From the NCBI GenBank assembly GCA_951813255.1, contig OX638353.1:372001-436000 (forward strand): a DNA stretch of 64,000 nucleotides, given 5' to 3'. Position numbers and translations under genes: made by a program. Each line of letters starts with the position of its first letter. The stretch's first letter is position 1. Shown piece by piece: positions 43,138 through 53,041 of this stretch. Source of the DNA: an uncultured Dehalococcoidia bacterium. Lineage in GTDB: Bacteria > Chloroflexota > Dehalococcoidia > Lucifugimonadales > JAAXIE01. Below the pieces are notes generated by a model. The model saw nothing but the letters and a program-made list of their open reading frames with translations, ran no database searches and was not told the origin of the DNA.

Positions 43138-43176
43138 AGCTACATTCGGAGCGCATTCCGGCTGGAAAGCCGGAAG

Positions 43177-44415
43177 CTAGTCCACCTCTCCGTCCTCGTA
43201 GTCTTCGCTGGTGGCGTCGTCGTCCTGCACGTCGGGCTGTAAAGTGGCCCTAACGGCAGGCTGTTCGTCCTCGTCCTCATCGTCGAAGAAGTCATCTTCA
43301 TCGTCTTCATCGTCCATCTCTTCGACTGCGCCTGTGCGCTCGCCAGTGAATCCCACCGGCAGGTCCTCTCCCAAGTCGTCATAGGCCGAGTGCCATTCGG
43401 GCTCTTTTTCCCCGATACCCACCAAGGCCTCGGTGCGGATCGGACCGGAACCGTCCAGCCCCAACTCCTGCATCTTACTCTTCAGCTCTTCAAGCGATTT
43501 TTCGCCGAAATTCCTGATTTTGAGCAGTTCTTCGTCAGGAGTCTCCAACACCTGCCCTACCTTGGACATGTGGGCCCTCTTAAGACAGTTGAGGGTGCGG
43601 GGTGACAGTTGAAGCCTTTCGACTGGCATCTGATAAATCTCGGGCGGCACAGAGAGAGACCTTTCCTCTTGCATCGCTGTGCCCCGTCCCAAACCGCTGA
43701 AGAGGAAGAAATGTGTAACTAAGATCTCCGAGGAACGCCGCACCACTTCGGCAGGAGTGACGGTACCGTCTGTCCATACCTCCAACAACAACCTCTCGTA
43801 GTTGGTGTTAGTGGTGTTGCCCGCCCGGGTCTTCTCCGTGAAGTAGTTCACCTTGCGCACTGGATTGTAGATGGCATCGACCGGTAACACACCGATTGGC
43901 ATGCCGGGCAAACTGTCGCCCGACAAGGCTGGTTCATAGCCGGTGCCGGGCTCCACGTTGAACTCGACCGACAGAGATGCCTCATTGGAGTCCAATGTGG
44001 CTAAGTGAAGCTCCGGGTTAACTATCTCGAAGTCAGCGGAAGTAGCAATGTCGCCAGCGCAGACGCGTCCTTCGCCATTGACCTCAAGCCTCATCTTGGT
44101 GGGCCGGTCATTGCCGGAGCGAATCCGCACCCGCTTCACGTTGAGGAGGAACTCGGTGACCTCCTCCTTCATGTAGGGTAGGGAGGCGTACTCGTGTAGC
44201 ACGCCCTCGATCTTCACCCAAGTGATGGCGTTTCCGGGCATGGAGCTTAGGAGCACTCGGCGTAGGGCATTGCCAATGGTAATGGCAAAGCCTCTCTCCA
44301 AGGGCTCCACGGCGAACTTGGCCCAGTTTTCCCCTGATTCCAGCATGCGTGTCTGGGGAATGGGAGGCTCAGGGGCGCCTCCTGCACGGGTTGTCAGAAC
44401 AGTGGGCTCGAGCAT
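43177..44415 (-). CDS. rpoA: RNA polymerase alpha subunit with long acidic tail
   Basis: 412 residues, against about 315-340 in most bacteria. The N-terminal domain (EPLERGFAITIGNALRRVLLSSMPG) and the C-terminal DNA-binding domain (MPVERLQLSPRTLNCLKRAHMSKVGQVL to LEELKSKMQELGL, about residues 263-320) are complete. After residue 321 comes a 92-residue extension that is very acidic, with a continuous D/E block at 365-384 (EEMDDEDDEDDFFDDEDEDE). Both the transcription-core and UP-element functions should be intact. The tail follows the DNA-binding domain and would sit on the outside of the polymerase. Confidence 0.95.
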   Translation of the reverse strand: MLEPTVLTTRAGGAPEPPIPQTRMLESGENWAKFAVEPLERGFAITIGNALRRVLLSSMPGNAITWVKIEGVLHEYASLPYMKEEVTEFLLNVKRVRIRSGNDRPTKMRLEVNGEGRVCAGDIATSADFEIVNPELHLATLDSNEASLSVEFNVEPGTGYEPALSGDSLPGMPIGVLPVDAIYNPVRKVNYFTEKTRAGNTTNTNYERLLLEVWTDGTVTPAEVVRRSSEILVTHFFLFSGLGRGTAMQEERSLSVPPEIYQMPVERLQLSPRTLNCLKRAHMSKVGQVLETPDEELLKIRNFGEKSLEELKSKMQELGLDGSGPIRTEALVGIGEKEPEWHSAYDDLGEDLPVGFTGERTGAVEEMDDEDDEDDFFDDEDEDEQPAVRATLQPDVQDDDATSEDYEDGEVD

Positions 44416-44424
44416 GTCACCCCA

Positions 44425-45054
44425 CTACCTAGAGTAATATTCGACTATCAGACGGGCCTGGATGGTGGCCATCACATCTTCGCCACTGGGAAGGCTGGTC
44501 ACAGTGCCGCTCATGGCCTCCGTATCTAGTTGCAGCCATTCCGGGACTGGTCGCCTCGGGATGTCCTCGACTAGGGCCTTGTAGAAGTCTTTTTCTTTAC
44601 GAGACGGCTTCCAGCCGATGGTATCGCCTTGTTTCAATATGTAGGACGGGATGTCGGTGTTGCGCCCGTTCACTTGGAAGTGACCGTGCTGCACCAATTG
44701 GCGGGCCTGATTTCGGGACTCAGCAAACCCCAACCGGAAGACAGCGTTGTCCAACCTACGCTCCAGCATCTGCAATAGATATTCGCCAGTAACGCCAGGG
44801 CTACGAAACGCTTGGTCCATATAGTTGCGGAACTGTCGTTCCAGCACGCCGTAGATGTAGCGGGCTTTCTGCTTCTCCCGCAACTGAATGCCGTGGTCCG
44901 ATAGCCTTCTGGGGCGCCCGCCCCCACGGCTTCCGGGAGTGCTGCGTCTTCGCTCCACGGCACACCGAGGGCTGAAGCACCGCTCCCCTTTGAGGAACAG
45001 TTTCTCAGTTACTTGCCGACACAGCCGGCAGACGGGTCCTGTATAGCGCCCCAT
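44425..45054 (-). CDS. rpsD: 30S ribosomal protein S4 (zinc-binding form)
   Basis: 209 residues: MGRYTGPVCRLCRQV and C26/C31 (GERCFSPRCAVERR) give the zinc ligands at C9, C12, C26 and C31, as in Thermus. The S4 RNA-binding domain (RRLDNAVFRLGFAESRNQARQLVQHGHFQVNGRN) follows. S4 nucleates 16S assembly. Confidence 0.96.
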   Translation of the reverse strand: MGRYTGPVCRLCRQVTEKLFLKGERCFSPRCAVERRRSTPGSRGGGRPRRLSDHGIQLREKQKARYIYGVLERQFRNYMDQAFRSPGVTGEYLLQMLERRLDNAVFRLGFAESRNQARQLVQHGHFQVNGRNTDIPSYILKQGDTIGWKPSRKEKDFYKALVEDIPRRPVPEWLQLDTEAMSGTVTSLPSGEDVMATIQARLIVEYYSR

Positions 45055-45152
45055 TGTTCCTTCTTTCCCAGTCTGTGCTCAATCCGCCGAGGATCGTTCG
45101 GTTAGTGCGGACCAAGTGCATCGTCATGCTAAGCGAGCCGCATCTTGGAAGG

Positions 45153-45536
45153 CTAAGTTCGTCGCTTCTTGGGAGGTCGGCAACCATTGTGCGGGATAGG
45201 TGTGACATCGCGTATGGCGCTGATGCCCAAGCCAGCTTGCTGTAGCGAGCGTATAGCCGCCTCGCGCCCTGCTCCTGGGCCGCGTATGTAAACGTCCACA
45301 TGGCGCAGGCCGTGCTCCATTCCACGTCTCACTGCCAGTTCGGCAGCTCGCTGTGCTGCGAAGGCAGTGCCCTTGCGGGAGCCTCGGAAACCGGCAGTTC
45401 CTGCGCTCGCTGAGGCGATGACGTTGCCCACCATATCTGTGAGCGCGATGACCGTATTGTTGAAGGTGGAGTGGATATAGGCACGTCCCCGAGGGACCAC
45501 CTTTCTCTCTCTTCTACGCTGCCTAGGTCTGGGCAT
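45153..45536 (-). CDS. rpsK: 30S ribosomal protein S11
   Basis: 127 residues: [41 protein letters not shown] and the end [20 protein letters not shown] are universal S11 wording. The 98 bases between it and rpsD hold nothing recognisable. Confidence 0.96.
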   Translation of the reverse strand: MPRPRQRRRERKVVPRGRAYIHSTFNNTVIALTDMVGNVIASASAGTAGFRGSRKGTAFAAQRAAELAVRRGMEHGLRHVDVYIRGPGAGREAAIRSLQQAGLGISAIRDVTPIPHNGCRPPKKRRT

Positions 45537-45560
45537 TTTCCCTTACTCCTCGTTCCGCCG

Positions 45561-45953
45561 TTACTTCTTGCCGCCAGTGCGACGCCCGCGACCGGCGACG
45601 GTGCGGCGTGGCCCCTTGCGTGTTCGTGCGTTAGTACGGGTGCGCTGGCCTCTGGCAGGCAGACCACGGCGGTGCCTCAGTCCGCGGTATGCGCCGATCT
45701 CGATCAAGCGCCGGATGTTCATGTTGACTTCGCGACGCAGGTCGGTCTCGACCTTGTACTCCCGGTCGATGATCTCTCGCAGCCTATCCAACTGCTCTTG
45801 GGAAAGCTCCCTCAGACGTGGCCTGTTGCCATCGTCAAGACCCATCTTGTCCATGATCTCTTCGGAAATCGCGGGACCGATGCCATAGATGGAGCGGATC
45901 GATATATCCACCCGTTTTCCATCAGGGATGTCTACGCCTGCTACACGAGCCAT
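45561..45953 (-). CDS. rpsM: 30S ribosomal protein S13
   Basis: 130 residues: [33 protein letters not shown] with the terminal basic [23 protein letters not shown] tail that contacts tRNA. Follows rpmJ as usual. Confidence 0.96.
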   Translation of the reverse strand: MARVAGVDIPDGKRVDISIRSIYGIGPAISEEIMDKMGLDDGNRPRLRELSQEQLDRLREIIDREYKVETDLRREVNMNIRRLIEIGAYRGLRHRRGLPARGQRTRTNARTRKGPRRTVAGRGRRTGGKK

Positions 45954-45997
45954 ACATTGCCTCCGTGTTTAACCATACTGTACCCGATCATCTTGGG

Positions 45998-46111
45998 CTA
46001 ACCTTGCCGCTGAGCGTGGCGACCGTTGGTACAGATTACGCGCACCCTGCCCTTGCGCTTGATCACACGACACTTGTCGCAGCGTGGCTTAACTGATGCC
46101 CTTACTTTCAC
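45998..46111 (-). CDS. rpmJ: 50S ribosomal protein L36 (zinc-binding form)
   Basis: A 37-residue protein from a GTG start (46111) to TAG (45998): [20 protein letters not shown], then [17 protein letters not shown]. Zinc ligands C11, C14, C27 and H32 are present. It lies between infA and rpsM as in most bacteria, and is too short to be seen in a simple open-frame list. Confidence 0.95.
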   Translation of the reverse strand: MKVRASVKPRCDKCRVIKRKGRVRVICTNGRHAQRQG

Positions 46112-46121
46112 TCGTCAGTAC

Positions 46122-46340
46122 CTACTTGAACCGGTATGTGATTCGGCCCCGTGTCAGGTCGTATGGGGATAGCTCCACCAGCACCCGATCTCCCGGAAGA
46201 ACCCGGATGAAATGGAGCCTGATCCTGCCCGACACGTGGGCCAACACCTGGTGCTCGTTGGCCAATTCCACTCTGAACATGCCATTAGGCAAGGCTTCAG
46301 TGACTTTCGCCTCTACCTCGATCGCTTCTTTCTTGGCCAT
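46122..46340 (-). CDS. infA: Translation initiation factor IF-1
   Basis: 72 residues, the exact family length: [51 protein letters not shown], an OB fold. It blocks the ribosomal A site during initiation. Confidence 0.96.
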   Translation of the reverse strand: MAKKEAIEVEAKVTEALPNGMFRVELANEHQVLAHVSGRIRLHFIRVLPGDRVLVELSPYDLTRGRITYRFK

Positions 46341-46372
46341 AGCCCTCCCAGGTTATTGTGCGGACACTTCCG

Positions 46373-47194
46373 CTAGCGAGGCCGAGTTAGCACCTCGGCT
46401 TCTCCGTCACGAATGGCTATTGTATGTTCGAAATGGGCGGAGAGCTTACCATCGGCCGTCACCACCGTCCAGTCGTCATCCAGCACCTTGGTGCGCCAGT
46501 CCCCGACGTTTACCATGGGCTCAATGGCAATGCACATTCCCTTCCGCAGGAGAACGCCCTTACCCGGAGTGCCGTAGTTTGGGATCTGCGGGTCTTCGTG
46601 CAGGAACCGTCCCACGCCGTGGCCGACGTACTCGCGCACGATGCCGTATCCCCTACTTTCGACGAAGGTTTGAATGGCGGCTCCTATGTCGCCAACTCTC
46701 GCACCGTCTCTGGCAGCCTTGATACCTTCCTCCAATGATAACCTTGTGACCTCAATCAGGTCCTCGGCTTCGGGGGTTATCTTGCCCGCGCCGACGGTAA
46801 TGGCCGCGTCTCCTATGAACCCGTCGATGGTGGCCCCCACGTCCATCTTCACCAAGTCACCGTCTTGGATGACCCGATTGCCAGGGATGCCGTGGACTAT
46901 CTCCTCATTCACAGAGGTGCAAACACAACCGGGGAAGCCACGGTATCCTTTAAAGGTCGGTACGGCCCCATGCCTGCGTATTTCACGGTTCGCGACGGCA
47001 TCTAACTCCTGAGTCTTCATGCCAGGACGGATAGCTTGGCGCAAGGCTGCATGGGCAGCGGCCACAATTGCACCGGCATGCCGCATGGCCTCCATCTCTT
47101 TCTCTGACTTGATAGTGATTCCGCCCTTGTAAGGCGAAGCGGAGTTGGAGGCTGTTTCCCGCTTTGGTGATTGTCGTGTTCCGCCGTTAGTCAT
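46373..47194 (-). CDS. map: Methionine aminopeptidase type I
   Basis: 273 residues. The five metal ligands are visible in VKMDVGATIDGFIGDAA (two Asp), YVGHGVGRFLHEDPQ (His), AIEPMV (Glu) and HFEHTIAI (Glu). It removes the initiator methionine. About 20 residues at the start (NGGTRQSPKRETASNSAS) are low in structure and may be an N-terminal tail. Confidence 0.94.
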   Translation of the reverse strand: MTNGGTRQSPKRETASNSASPYKGGITIKSEKEMEAMRHAGAIVAAAHAALRQAIRPGMKTQELDAVANREIRRHGAVPTFKGYRGFPGCVCTSVNEEIVHGIPGNRVIQDGDLVKMDVGATIDGFIGDAAITVGAGKITPEAEDLIEVTRLSLEEGIKAARDGARVGDIGAAIQTFVESRGYGIVREYVGHGVGRFLHEDPQIPNYGTPGKGVLLRKGMCIAIEPMVNVGDWRTKVLDDDWTVVTADGKLSAHFEHTIAIRDGEAEVLTRPR

Positions 47195-47208
47195 GCGTTA
47201 TTCTACGC

Positions 47209-47892
47209 CTAATGCACCGGTTTAGAAAGCCTGTTATCTTGGGTAGCTGGGCAGATGATGGCCTCTTTGATGCGTTGTCTTACTCTTTCGACGGTGCCTG
47301 TTCCGTCGACTTTGACAAGTTTACCCGCCCTCGCGTAGAAGTCCACTACCGGGGCCGACTCTTCCTGGTAAGCGCGCAGCCTGCGTACTAGCGCCTCAGG
47401 CTCGTCGTCCGCACGCCTTTCCAACCGTCCGTTGCAATAATCGCACAGGCCGCTGTTGCGTGGAGGACTGGCTTCGGTGTGATAGATGGACTGGCACCGG
47501 TTGCACACCAAGCGCTTGCCAAGCCTGTCGGCTAAGGCCTCTTGGGTGACATCAATGAGAAGGGCACAGTCTATGTCCATGCCCGCAAAGTCCAAGGCGC
47601 GATCCAACTCCAAGGCTTGGTTCACATTACGAGGGAAACCGTCCAGCACGAACCCATCGGAGTAGGATGGCGAGTTGATCTCATCCAGTATCATGGCTAT
47701 CGTGATTTCATCAGGCACCAGCAGGCCGCTGTCGACGTAGGTCCGCACCTGCTGGCCCAGAGGCGTGCCTTCGCGCTGGTGCCGCCGGAATAAATCACCT
47801 GACGACAAGGACGGCACCGAAAGGCACTCCGCCAGGAATTTGGTCTGCGTTCCTTTTCCCGCTCCGGGGAATCCCAAAATCACTACGTGCAT
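47209..47892 (-). CDS. adk: Adenylate kinase with zinc-binding LID
   Basis: 227 residues: P loop ILGFPGAGKGTQ, DGFPRNVNQALELD, and a four-cysteine LID (CNRCQSIYHT and CDYCNGR) as in Gram-positive-type enzymes. It equilibrates ATP, ADP and AMP. Lies between secY and map in the classic order. Confidence 0.95.
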   Translation of the reverse strand: MHVVILGFPGAGKGTQTKFLAECLSVPSLSSGDLFRRHQREGTPLGQQVRTYVDSGLLVPDEITIAMILDEINSPSYSDGFVLDGFPRNVNQALELDRALDFAGMDIDCALLIDVTQEALADRLGKRLVCNRCQSIYHTEASPPRNSGLCDYCNGRLERRADDEPEALVRRLRAYQEESAPVVDFYARAGKLVKVDGTGTVERVRQRIKEAIICPATQDNRLSKPVH

Positions 47893-47904
47893 GGATCTGA
47901 TGTC

Positions 47905-49215
47905 CTACCTCAAGAACCCTTCGTAGTTTCGCATGAGCAACTGAGCCTCCAACTGACGCAGGGTGTCCAAGGCGACGCCCACTACGATCAGCAGGCTAAT
48001 GCCACTCAACTGGATTGCTTGGACGTCGGTGACGCTGGACGCGAGGAATGGCACTATGGCAACGAAACCGAGGAACAAGGCTCCGCCCCAAGTTAGGCGG
48101 ATAATCACCCGATTCAGGTAGTCTTGCGTAGGCTGTCCCGGCCTGATGCCGGGTATGAATCCTCCGTTGCGCTGCAGGTTCTCGGCTAGGTTCTGCTGTT
48201 GGAAGGTTACGAGTGTGTAGAAGAAAGTGAACATCACCACCAGCACGAACACCATGATCCAGTACACGAAGAATGTGGGACTGAATATTCTTTGGAATCC
48301 AAGGGCGACATCGCCCAGCCAGCCACCGCTGGTGCCCAGGTAGCTGGCGATAACGCCGGGGAGAATCACGACAGCAAAGGCAAAAATCAGGGGAATCATG
48401 CCTGCGGAGTTTACTCTGATGGGCAGGTAGCTGGACCCAGTCTGCCGGTACATGCGACCGCTACGGAATATGCTGCGCCCGTACTGCACTGGGATACGCC
48501 GGTGCGCCTCATTGAACATCACTATCAGGGAGATAATCGCCAGTCCAACTATGATCATGCCCAGGAGCCCTGCGGTGTTGTCTCTGTCGAGGAACCCCTG
48601 CTGCACGATGTCGGGAATGGATGCGACGATACCTGCGAAGATGATCAGTGAGATGCCGTTCCCGATGCCCCTCTCGGTGATCAGTTCACCCATCCACACT
48701 AGGAAGATGGTGCCCGCTGTCAGCGATATTACGATAGCGAGTGTGTCAATGTTCATGCCTATGTTGTCCACCACGCCGGCTTGGCGCAGCAGTTGCATCT
48801 GACCGAAACCTTGCGCCAATGCTATAGGCACAGTCAGGTAGTGGACCATACGGTTGATTTTCTGGCGCCCGGATTCTCCCTCGCGGGAGATCTGTTGCAG
48901 CTTGGGTATGACTGGCGTGAGTAGCTGCATTACAATGGATGCGGTGATGTAGGGATAGACTCCCAAGGCCGCGACACTGAGGCGACGTAGTGCGCCACCG
49001 CTGAAGAGATCAAGAAAGCCCAGGAGCTGGTCGTCACGGAACTGCTGGTCCAGCAAGGCAGTGTCCACCCCTGGTATGGGGATGTGGGCGATGAACCTGT
49101 AAATGGCAAGAAGGGCCAAGGTAAAGAGCACCTTGCCCCTTAGGTCGGGGATGCGCATGGCATCCACCGCAGCCTGTAATAGCCTGGGACGAGTCCCGGC
49201 CTCTTGGGCCATCAT
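47905..49215 (-). CDS. secY: Preprotein translocase subunit SecY
   Basis: 436 residues with ten predicted membrane helices. IPIPGVD, GVYPYITASIVMQLL, and AYLGTSGG and GIRPGQPTQDYLNRVI are SecY landmarks. It is the channel of the Sec translocon. Overlaps rplO by one base. Confidence 0.95.
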   Translation of the reverse strand: MMAQEAGTRPRLLQAAVDAMRIPDLRGKVLFTLALLAIYRFIAHIPIPGVDTALLDQQFRDDQLLGFLDLFSGGALRRLSVAALGVYPYITASIVMQLLTPVIPKLQQISREGESGRQKINRMVHYLTVPIALAQGFGQMQLLRQAGVVDNIGMNIDTLAIVISLTAGTIFLVWMGELITERGIGNGISLIIFAGIVASIPDIVQQGFLDRDNTAGLLGMIIVGLAIISLIVMFNEAHRRIPVQYGRSIFRSGRMYRQTGSSYLPIRVNSAGMIPLIFAFAVVILPGVIASYLGTSGGWLGDVALGFQRIFSPTFFVYWIMVFVLVVMFTFFYTLVTFQQQNLAENLQRNGGFIPGIRPGQPTQDYLNRVIIRLTWGGALFLGFVAIVPFLASSVTDVQAIQLSGISLLIVVGVALDTLRQLEAQLLMRNYEGFLR

Positions 49216-49661
49216 CAGGCCTGGTACTCCTCCACGCTGCCACCGGCCGCCTCGATTTTCTCGCGAGCCGATGCGGTAAGCTTGTGTACCGCCACTGTCA
49301 GGGGCACGCCCAACTCACCGTCCCCCAGTATCTTTACCGGCAACTTGCGGTTGCGTACCAGCCCCTGCTGGTGCAGCAATTCAGGTGTGATTCGTGTGCC
49401 TTGTGGAAAGTCGGCCAAGCGTTCCAGCTTTACCGTTGCATACTCAATACGGAATATGTTGGTGAAGCCTCGCTTGGTTGGCAGACCCTTAACCAAGGAC
49501 ATTTGTCCGCCCTCGAAGCCACGAAGGAACTTGCCGGACCGGGATTTCTGCCCCTTCATTCCTCTGCCGGCATAGGTACCTTTACCAGTAGCGTCGCCAC
49601 GGCCTATGCGCTTGCGACGCCGTCTCGCTCCCGCTGGGGGTGCTACCTCATGCTCCCTCAT
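49215..49661 (-). CDS. rplO: 50S ribosomal protein L15
   Basis: 148 residues: GARRRRKRIGRGDATGKGTYAGRGMKGQKSRSGKFLRGFEGGQMSL is the glycine/basic N-terminal region of L15. Confidence 0.96.
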   Translation of the reverse strand: MREHEVAPPAGARRRRKRIGRGDATGKGTYAGRGMKGQKSRSGKFLRGFEGGQMSLVKGLPTKRGFTNIFRIEYATVKLERLADFPQGTRITPELLHQQGLVRNRKLPVKILGDGELGVPLTVAVHKLTASAREKIEAAGGSVEEYQA

Positions 49662-49670
49662 GACGCCTTC

Positions 49671-49883
49671 CTAACTACCGGAGGAGGAGTCCGGTGCTCC
49701 ATCCTCTACCAGTTCTACTTCAACCAAGTGGGACACCTTGTTAATCATGCCTCGAATAGCTGGACTGTCGCGATGCACTGCGCTATCGGACAGCCGCTTG
49801 AGCCCCAATGACTCGATGACACGACGTTGCTTTCGGTTACGGCCTATGGCGCTACGGCGCCACGTTACCTTTAAATTGGCCAC
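49671..49883 (-). CDS. rpmD: 50S ribosomal protein L30
   Basis: 70 residues: LKVTWRRSAIGRNRKQRRVIESLGLKRLSDSAVHRDSPAIRGMINKVSHLVEVE, the compact bacterial L30. The terminal acidic EDGAPDSSSGS tail is slightly long. Confidence 0.94.
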   Translation of the reverse strand: MANLKVTWRRSAIGRNRKQRRVIESLGLKRLSDSAVHRDSPAIRGMINKVSHLVEVELVEDGAPDSSSGS

Positions 49884-49886
49884 TGT

Positions 49887-50438
49887 CTAATCCTCGGGCC
49901 GTTCTTCTTCTATGGTGGCGGCCTCTTGTCTCGGCCGGCGGCCGGTACGGCGGGCAATCTCTTTCTGCGGGTCCTTCAGTTGCTGCAATGCGGCCAGGGT
50001 GGCCTGCACGACGTTGATCGGGTTGCGAGAGCCCAGAGACTTGGCTACCACATCCTTTACGCCAGCCAGGTCCAACACTGCTCGTACAGCTCCCGCAGCA
50101 ATCAGACCTGTGCCTACGGGCGCGGGTTTGATGAGCACTATGGCTGCGCCCTTACGTGAGAAGCACTCTTGGGGTATGGTGCTGCCCCTGAGAGGTATAC
50201 GGATCATCCCTTTACGCGCGATGGCGTTGCCTTTGCGCACGGCATCGGGTATGGCTGTGGCCTTGCCCATGCCGACCCCAACCTGCCCCTCGCCGTCTCC
50301 TACTACCACCAACGCATTGAACCGCAGATGACGGCCTCCCTTCACTACTTTGGCGATGCGGCGCGTATACACCACCCGCTCATTCATACCGGTGTCTGCA
50401 GCATCAGCCCTGCCGCGTCTTGGGGGCGCCATCACCAT
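49887..50438 (-). CDS. rpsE: 30S ribosomal protein S5
   Basis: 183 residues: ERVVYTRRIAKVVKGGRHLRFNALVVVGDGEGQVGVGMGKA is the classic S5 double-stranded RNA-binding start. A C-terminal extension of about 20 residues ends TIEEERPED. Confidence 0.96.
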   Translation of the reverse strand: MVMAPPRRGRADAADTGMNERVVYTRRIAKVVKGGRHLRFNALVVVGDGEGQVGVGMGKATAIPDAVRKGNAIARKGMIRIPLRGSTIPQECFSRKGAAIVLIKPAPVGTGLIAAGAVRAVLDLAGVKDVVAKSLGSRNPINVVQATLAALQQLKDPQKEIARRTGRRPRQEAATIEEERPED

Positions 50439-50806
50439 TAGAAGACCAGACCTTCCTCCCTAGCCGCCTCGGCTAGGGCCTTAACGCGTCCGTGGTAGTC
50501 GTTTCCACCGCGGTCAAAAACCACTTTCGATATCCCGCTCTCCTTCGCCTTTTGTGCGATCTCAGCCCCAACCCGCCGCGACCAGTCGGTCTTTGTGCCC
50601 TGGGCGGTGTTGCCTCGACGCTTCAGGTCCAAGCTGGAGGCCGACTGCAGAGTGCGGCCCGCACTGTCATCGATGATCTGCGCGTAAATGTGGGTGTGGC
50701 TGCGGAACACAGCCAAGCGGGGTCTGTCGGGCGTGCCCGAGACCTTCTTGCGCAGGCGGGCATGTCTCGCTAACCGGGGGTGTCGTGCTGTCTTGTCCTT
50801 GGGCAT
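50438..50806 (-). CDS. rplR: 50S ribosomal protein L18
   Basis: 122 residues: [34 protein letters not shown] and [28 protein letters not shown]. It binds 5S rRNA with L5. Overlaps rpsE by one base. Confidence 0.96.
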   Translation of the reverse strand: MPKDKTARHPRLARHARLRKKVSGTPDRPRLAVFRSHTHIYAQIIDDSAGRTLQSASSLDLKRRGNTAQGTKTDWSRRVGAEIAQKAKESGISKVVFDRGGNDYHGRVKALAEAAREEGLVF

Positions 50807-50810
50807 CTGA

Positions 50811-51392
50811 CTATCCTGCCTTACGTCCGGCCTTACCCGGCTTCAGTCGTACTACTTCGGTGCTAAGCCGGGCGCCTTTTCCTTTGTAGGGGTCGGGCGG
50901 CCGCACCCGTCGAATACGGGCTGCCATCTCCCCCACCCGCTGCTTGTCCAGTCCTCGTACTTGAATACGATTGTTGCCCTCCACCGTGAGGGTCACACCG
51001 TCCATAGGCTGCATCTCGACCGCGTGACTCAAACCCACATTCAAGACGATCCCGTCTCCGGCCTGCTGGGCGCGGTAACCTACGCCTACGAGTTCGATGG
51101 TCTTCTGGTAACCTTCGGCTACACCTGTAATGGTGTTGGACACCAAGCTACGCCAGAGACCGTGGAGAGAGCGGTGGAACTTGCGGCTGGAGTAACGCTC
51201 CACCAATACCTCCCCGCCCTCAACCCGTACTACTACCTCAGGGTGTATCTCTCGGCTCAGGGTGCCGGCGGGCCCTTGGGCCGTCAGCACACCAGCCTCA
51301 ACGGAAACACTCACGCCTGCGGGAATGGCCACGGGGCGCCGACCCACCCGCGAAAGAGTTGGTTCGTTTTTCGCTGCGCCATTACCAGACAT
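50811..51392 (-). CDS. rplF: 50S ribosomal protein L6
   Basis: 193 residues: [33 protein letters not shown] and the RNA-binding [18 protein letters not shown]. It overlaps the end of rpsH by 11 bases. Confidence 0.96.
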   Translation of the reverse strand: MSGNGAAKNEPTLSRVGRRPVAIPAGVSVSVEAGVLTAQGPAGTLSREIHPEVVVRVEGGEVLVERYSSRKFHRSLHGLWRSLVSNTITGVAEGYQKTIELVGVGYRAQQAGDGIVLNVGLSHAVEMQPMDGVTLTVEGNNRIQVRGLDKQRVGEMAARIRRVRPPDPYKGKGARLSTEVVRLKPGKAGRKAG

Positions 51393-51774
51393 AACAGAGA
51401 AGCTCCCCTCCGACCCCGGCGCGCCATGCCTCCCGGCCCGTCATAAGGCCTTGAGAGGTGGAGAGAATGGCGATGCCGATGCCGCCATACACACGAGGTA
51501 TCTCTCCTTTGCCCACGTACATTCGCAGGCCTGGTTTACTCACCCGTTTCAACCCGGTGATGACGGGCTGGCGCTGGTCGATATAGGCTAGATGCACCCG
51601 CATGGTGGGGTGGCGGTAACCACGCACCAACTCGTAGTCGCGAATGAAGCCCTCGGCCTTGAGGATGCGGGCAATGCCCATCTTCATTTTGGAGGCGGGC
51701 ACATTAGTACCCTCATGACGCACCGCCAAGGCGTTGCGTATTCGTGTCAGCATATCTGCAATAGGATCGGTCAC
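51382..51774 (-). CDS. rpsH: 30S ribosomal protein S8
   Basis: 130 residues: [43 protein letters not shown] and [21 protein letters not shown], both universal. Confidence 0.96.
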   Translation of the reverse strand: MTDPIADMLTRIRNALAVRHEGTNVPASKMKMGIARILKAEGFIRDYELVRGYRHPTMRVHLAYIDQRQPVITGLKRVSKPGLRMYVGKGEIPRVYGGIGIAILSTSQGLMTGREAWRAGVGGELLCYVW

Positions 51775-51802
51775 GTAAACCTCGCCGAATGGGACTCAGA
51801 TT

Positions 51803-51988
51803 CTACAAACTGGCCTTGCGCACTCCGGGCAACTGGCCCTTGAGGGCCAGCTGGCGAAAGCAGATCCGGCATACCCCAGCGTAGCGTATGTAGGCGCGGG
51901 GTCTGCCACACCGGTTGCAACGGTTATGATACCGCACCGGGAACTTGGGCGTTCGCTTCCACTTTTCTATCTTGGAGGTCTTGGCCAA
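51803..51988 (-). CDS. rpsN: 30S ribosomal protein S14, zinc-type
   Basis: 61 residues: the four zinc cysteines in [23 protein letters not shown] mark the short C-plus form. Confidence 0.96.
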   Translation of the reverse strand: MAKTSKIEKWKRTPKFPVRYHNRCNRCGRPRAYIRYAGVCRICFRQLALKGQLPGVRKASL

Positions 51989-52049
51989 AGGTCGCTTTCT
52001 CCTTGTTCTTGTTCGTCAGGTACGGAGTTAGTCCCTATTCGAGCGGTCT

Positions 52050-52760
52050 TTACTCTGTGACCCGCGCGAAGGGCATACCCAGCAGTTCCAGTAGCCTGGC
52101 TGCCTCGGTGTCGTTCCGGGCGCTCGTGACGAAGGTCACTTGGAAGCCCCGGATTCTGTCTATCTGCCCATAATCTATTTCGGGGAAGATTATCTGCTCT
52201 CGAATGCCTAGGGAATAGTTGCCCCGGCCATCGAAGGCGCTGCGCGAGGTGCCCCGGAAGTCTCGCGTGCGGGGCAGGGCAGCGTTGATCAGCCGGTCAA
52301 CGAAGTGGAACATACGAGCCCGGCGCAGTGTCACTGTTGTCCCGATGGGATTGCCCTCGCGCAATTTGAACCCTGCGATGGACCGGCGCGCACGTGTCAT
52401 CACCGGCTTCTGGCCGGAGATGATTGTGATGTCCCGCACGGCGAATTCCATGGCACGGGAGTTAGTCAGAGCCTCCCCAAGCCCAATGTTCAACATCACC
52501 TTCTGCAGGCGTGGGACCTCCATGGTATTGCGGTAGTTGAACTCCCGCATCATGGTGGGCACGACCTCGTTCCGGTACACTTCCAGCAACCGAGGGGCTT
52601 GGTGCCCGTTAGTTGCCGGCGCGGCTTCATGCTCAGGGCCCGAAGCCCCCTGATCCGCATCGGAAGGAGCAGCGTCGCCTGAGCGACGCCGGGAGCCGCC
52701 AGAGCGACGCGTTACGGGTTGCTCCTGCTCCAGTCGATCGTTTCCTGGCACCTCTGACAT
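52050..52760 (-). CDS. rplE: 50S ribosomal protein L5 with N-terminal extension
   Basis: 236 residues against about 180. The normal protein begins near residue 58 ([17 protein letters not shown]) and has [33 protein letters not shown] and [14 protein letters not shown]. The first 57 residues are low complexity, basic then acidic ([18 protein letters not shown]). The upstream ATG overlaps rplX by 49 bases and has GAAGG at 8 bases; no later ATG or GTG with a ribosome site exists before the core, so the extension is probably translated. It holds 5S rRNA. Confidence 0.93.
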   Translation of the reverse strand: MSEVPGNDRLEQEQPVTRRSGGSRRRSGDAAPSDADQGASGPEHEAAPATNGHQAPRLLEVYRNEVVPTMMREFNYRNTMEVPRLQKVMLNIGLGEALTNSRAMEFAVRDITIISGQKPVMTRARRSIAGFKLREGNPIGTTVTLRRARMFHFVDRLINAALPRTRDFRGTSRSAFDGRGNYSLGIREQIIFPEIDYGQIDRIRGFQVTFVTSARNDTEAARLLELLGMPFARVTE

Positions 52761-53041
52761 ATCCGTACCTTCGTTCCGTCTTCCAAGTTATGAGATCGCG
52801 TGCGTACCGGACGGTTGCACCCGGTGCACATCAGGCGCACGTTGGAGGCGTCCAGTGGTGCCTCTTGTTGCACCCGGCCTGCCTGGCGCACACCGGCACG
52901 GGGACGCAGGTGGCGGGTAACTGTATTCAACCCAGCCACCACTACCTTATCGTCGGAAGGGATCACCCGTTCCACCCTCCCCTGCTTGCCCTTGTCCTTG
53001 CCGGACACAATCATGACTTGATCGCCCTTGCGGATTTTCAT
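52712..53041 (-). CDS. rplX: 50S ribosomal protein L24
   Basis: 109 residues: [39 protein letters not shown], the KOW start. Two CxxC pairs (CTGC and CQRC) suggest a zinc site near the C-terminus. Confidence 0.96.
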   Translation of the reverse strand: MKIRKGDQVMIVSGKDKGKQGRVERVIPSDDKVVVAGLNTVTRHLRPRAGVRQAGRVQQEAPLDASNVRLMCTGCNRPVRTRSHNLEDGTKVRICQRCQETIDWSRSNP

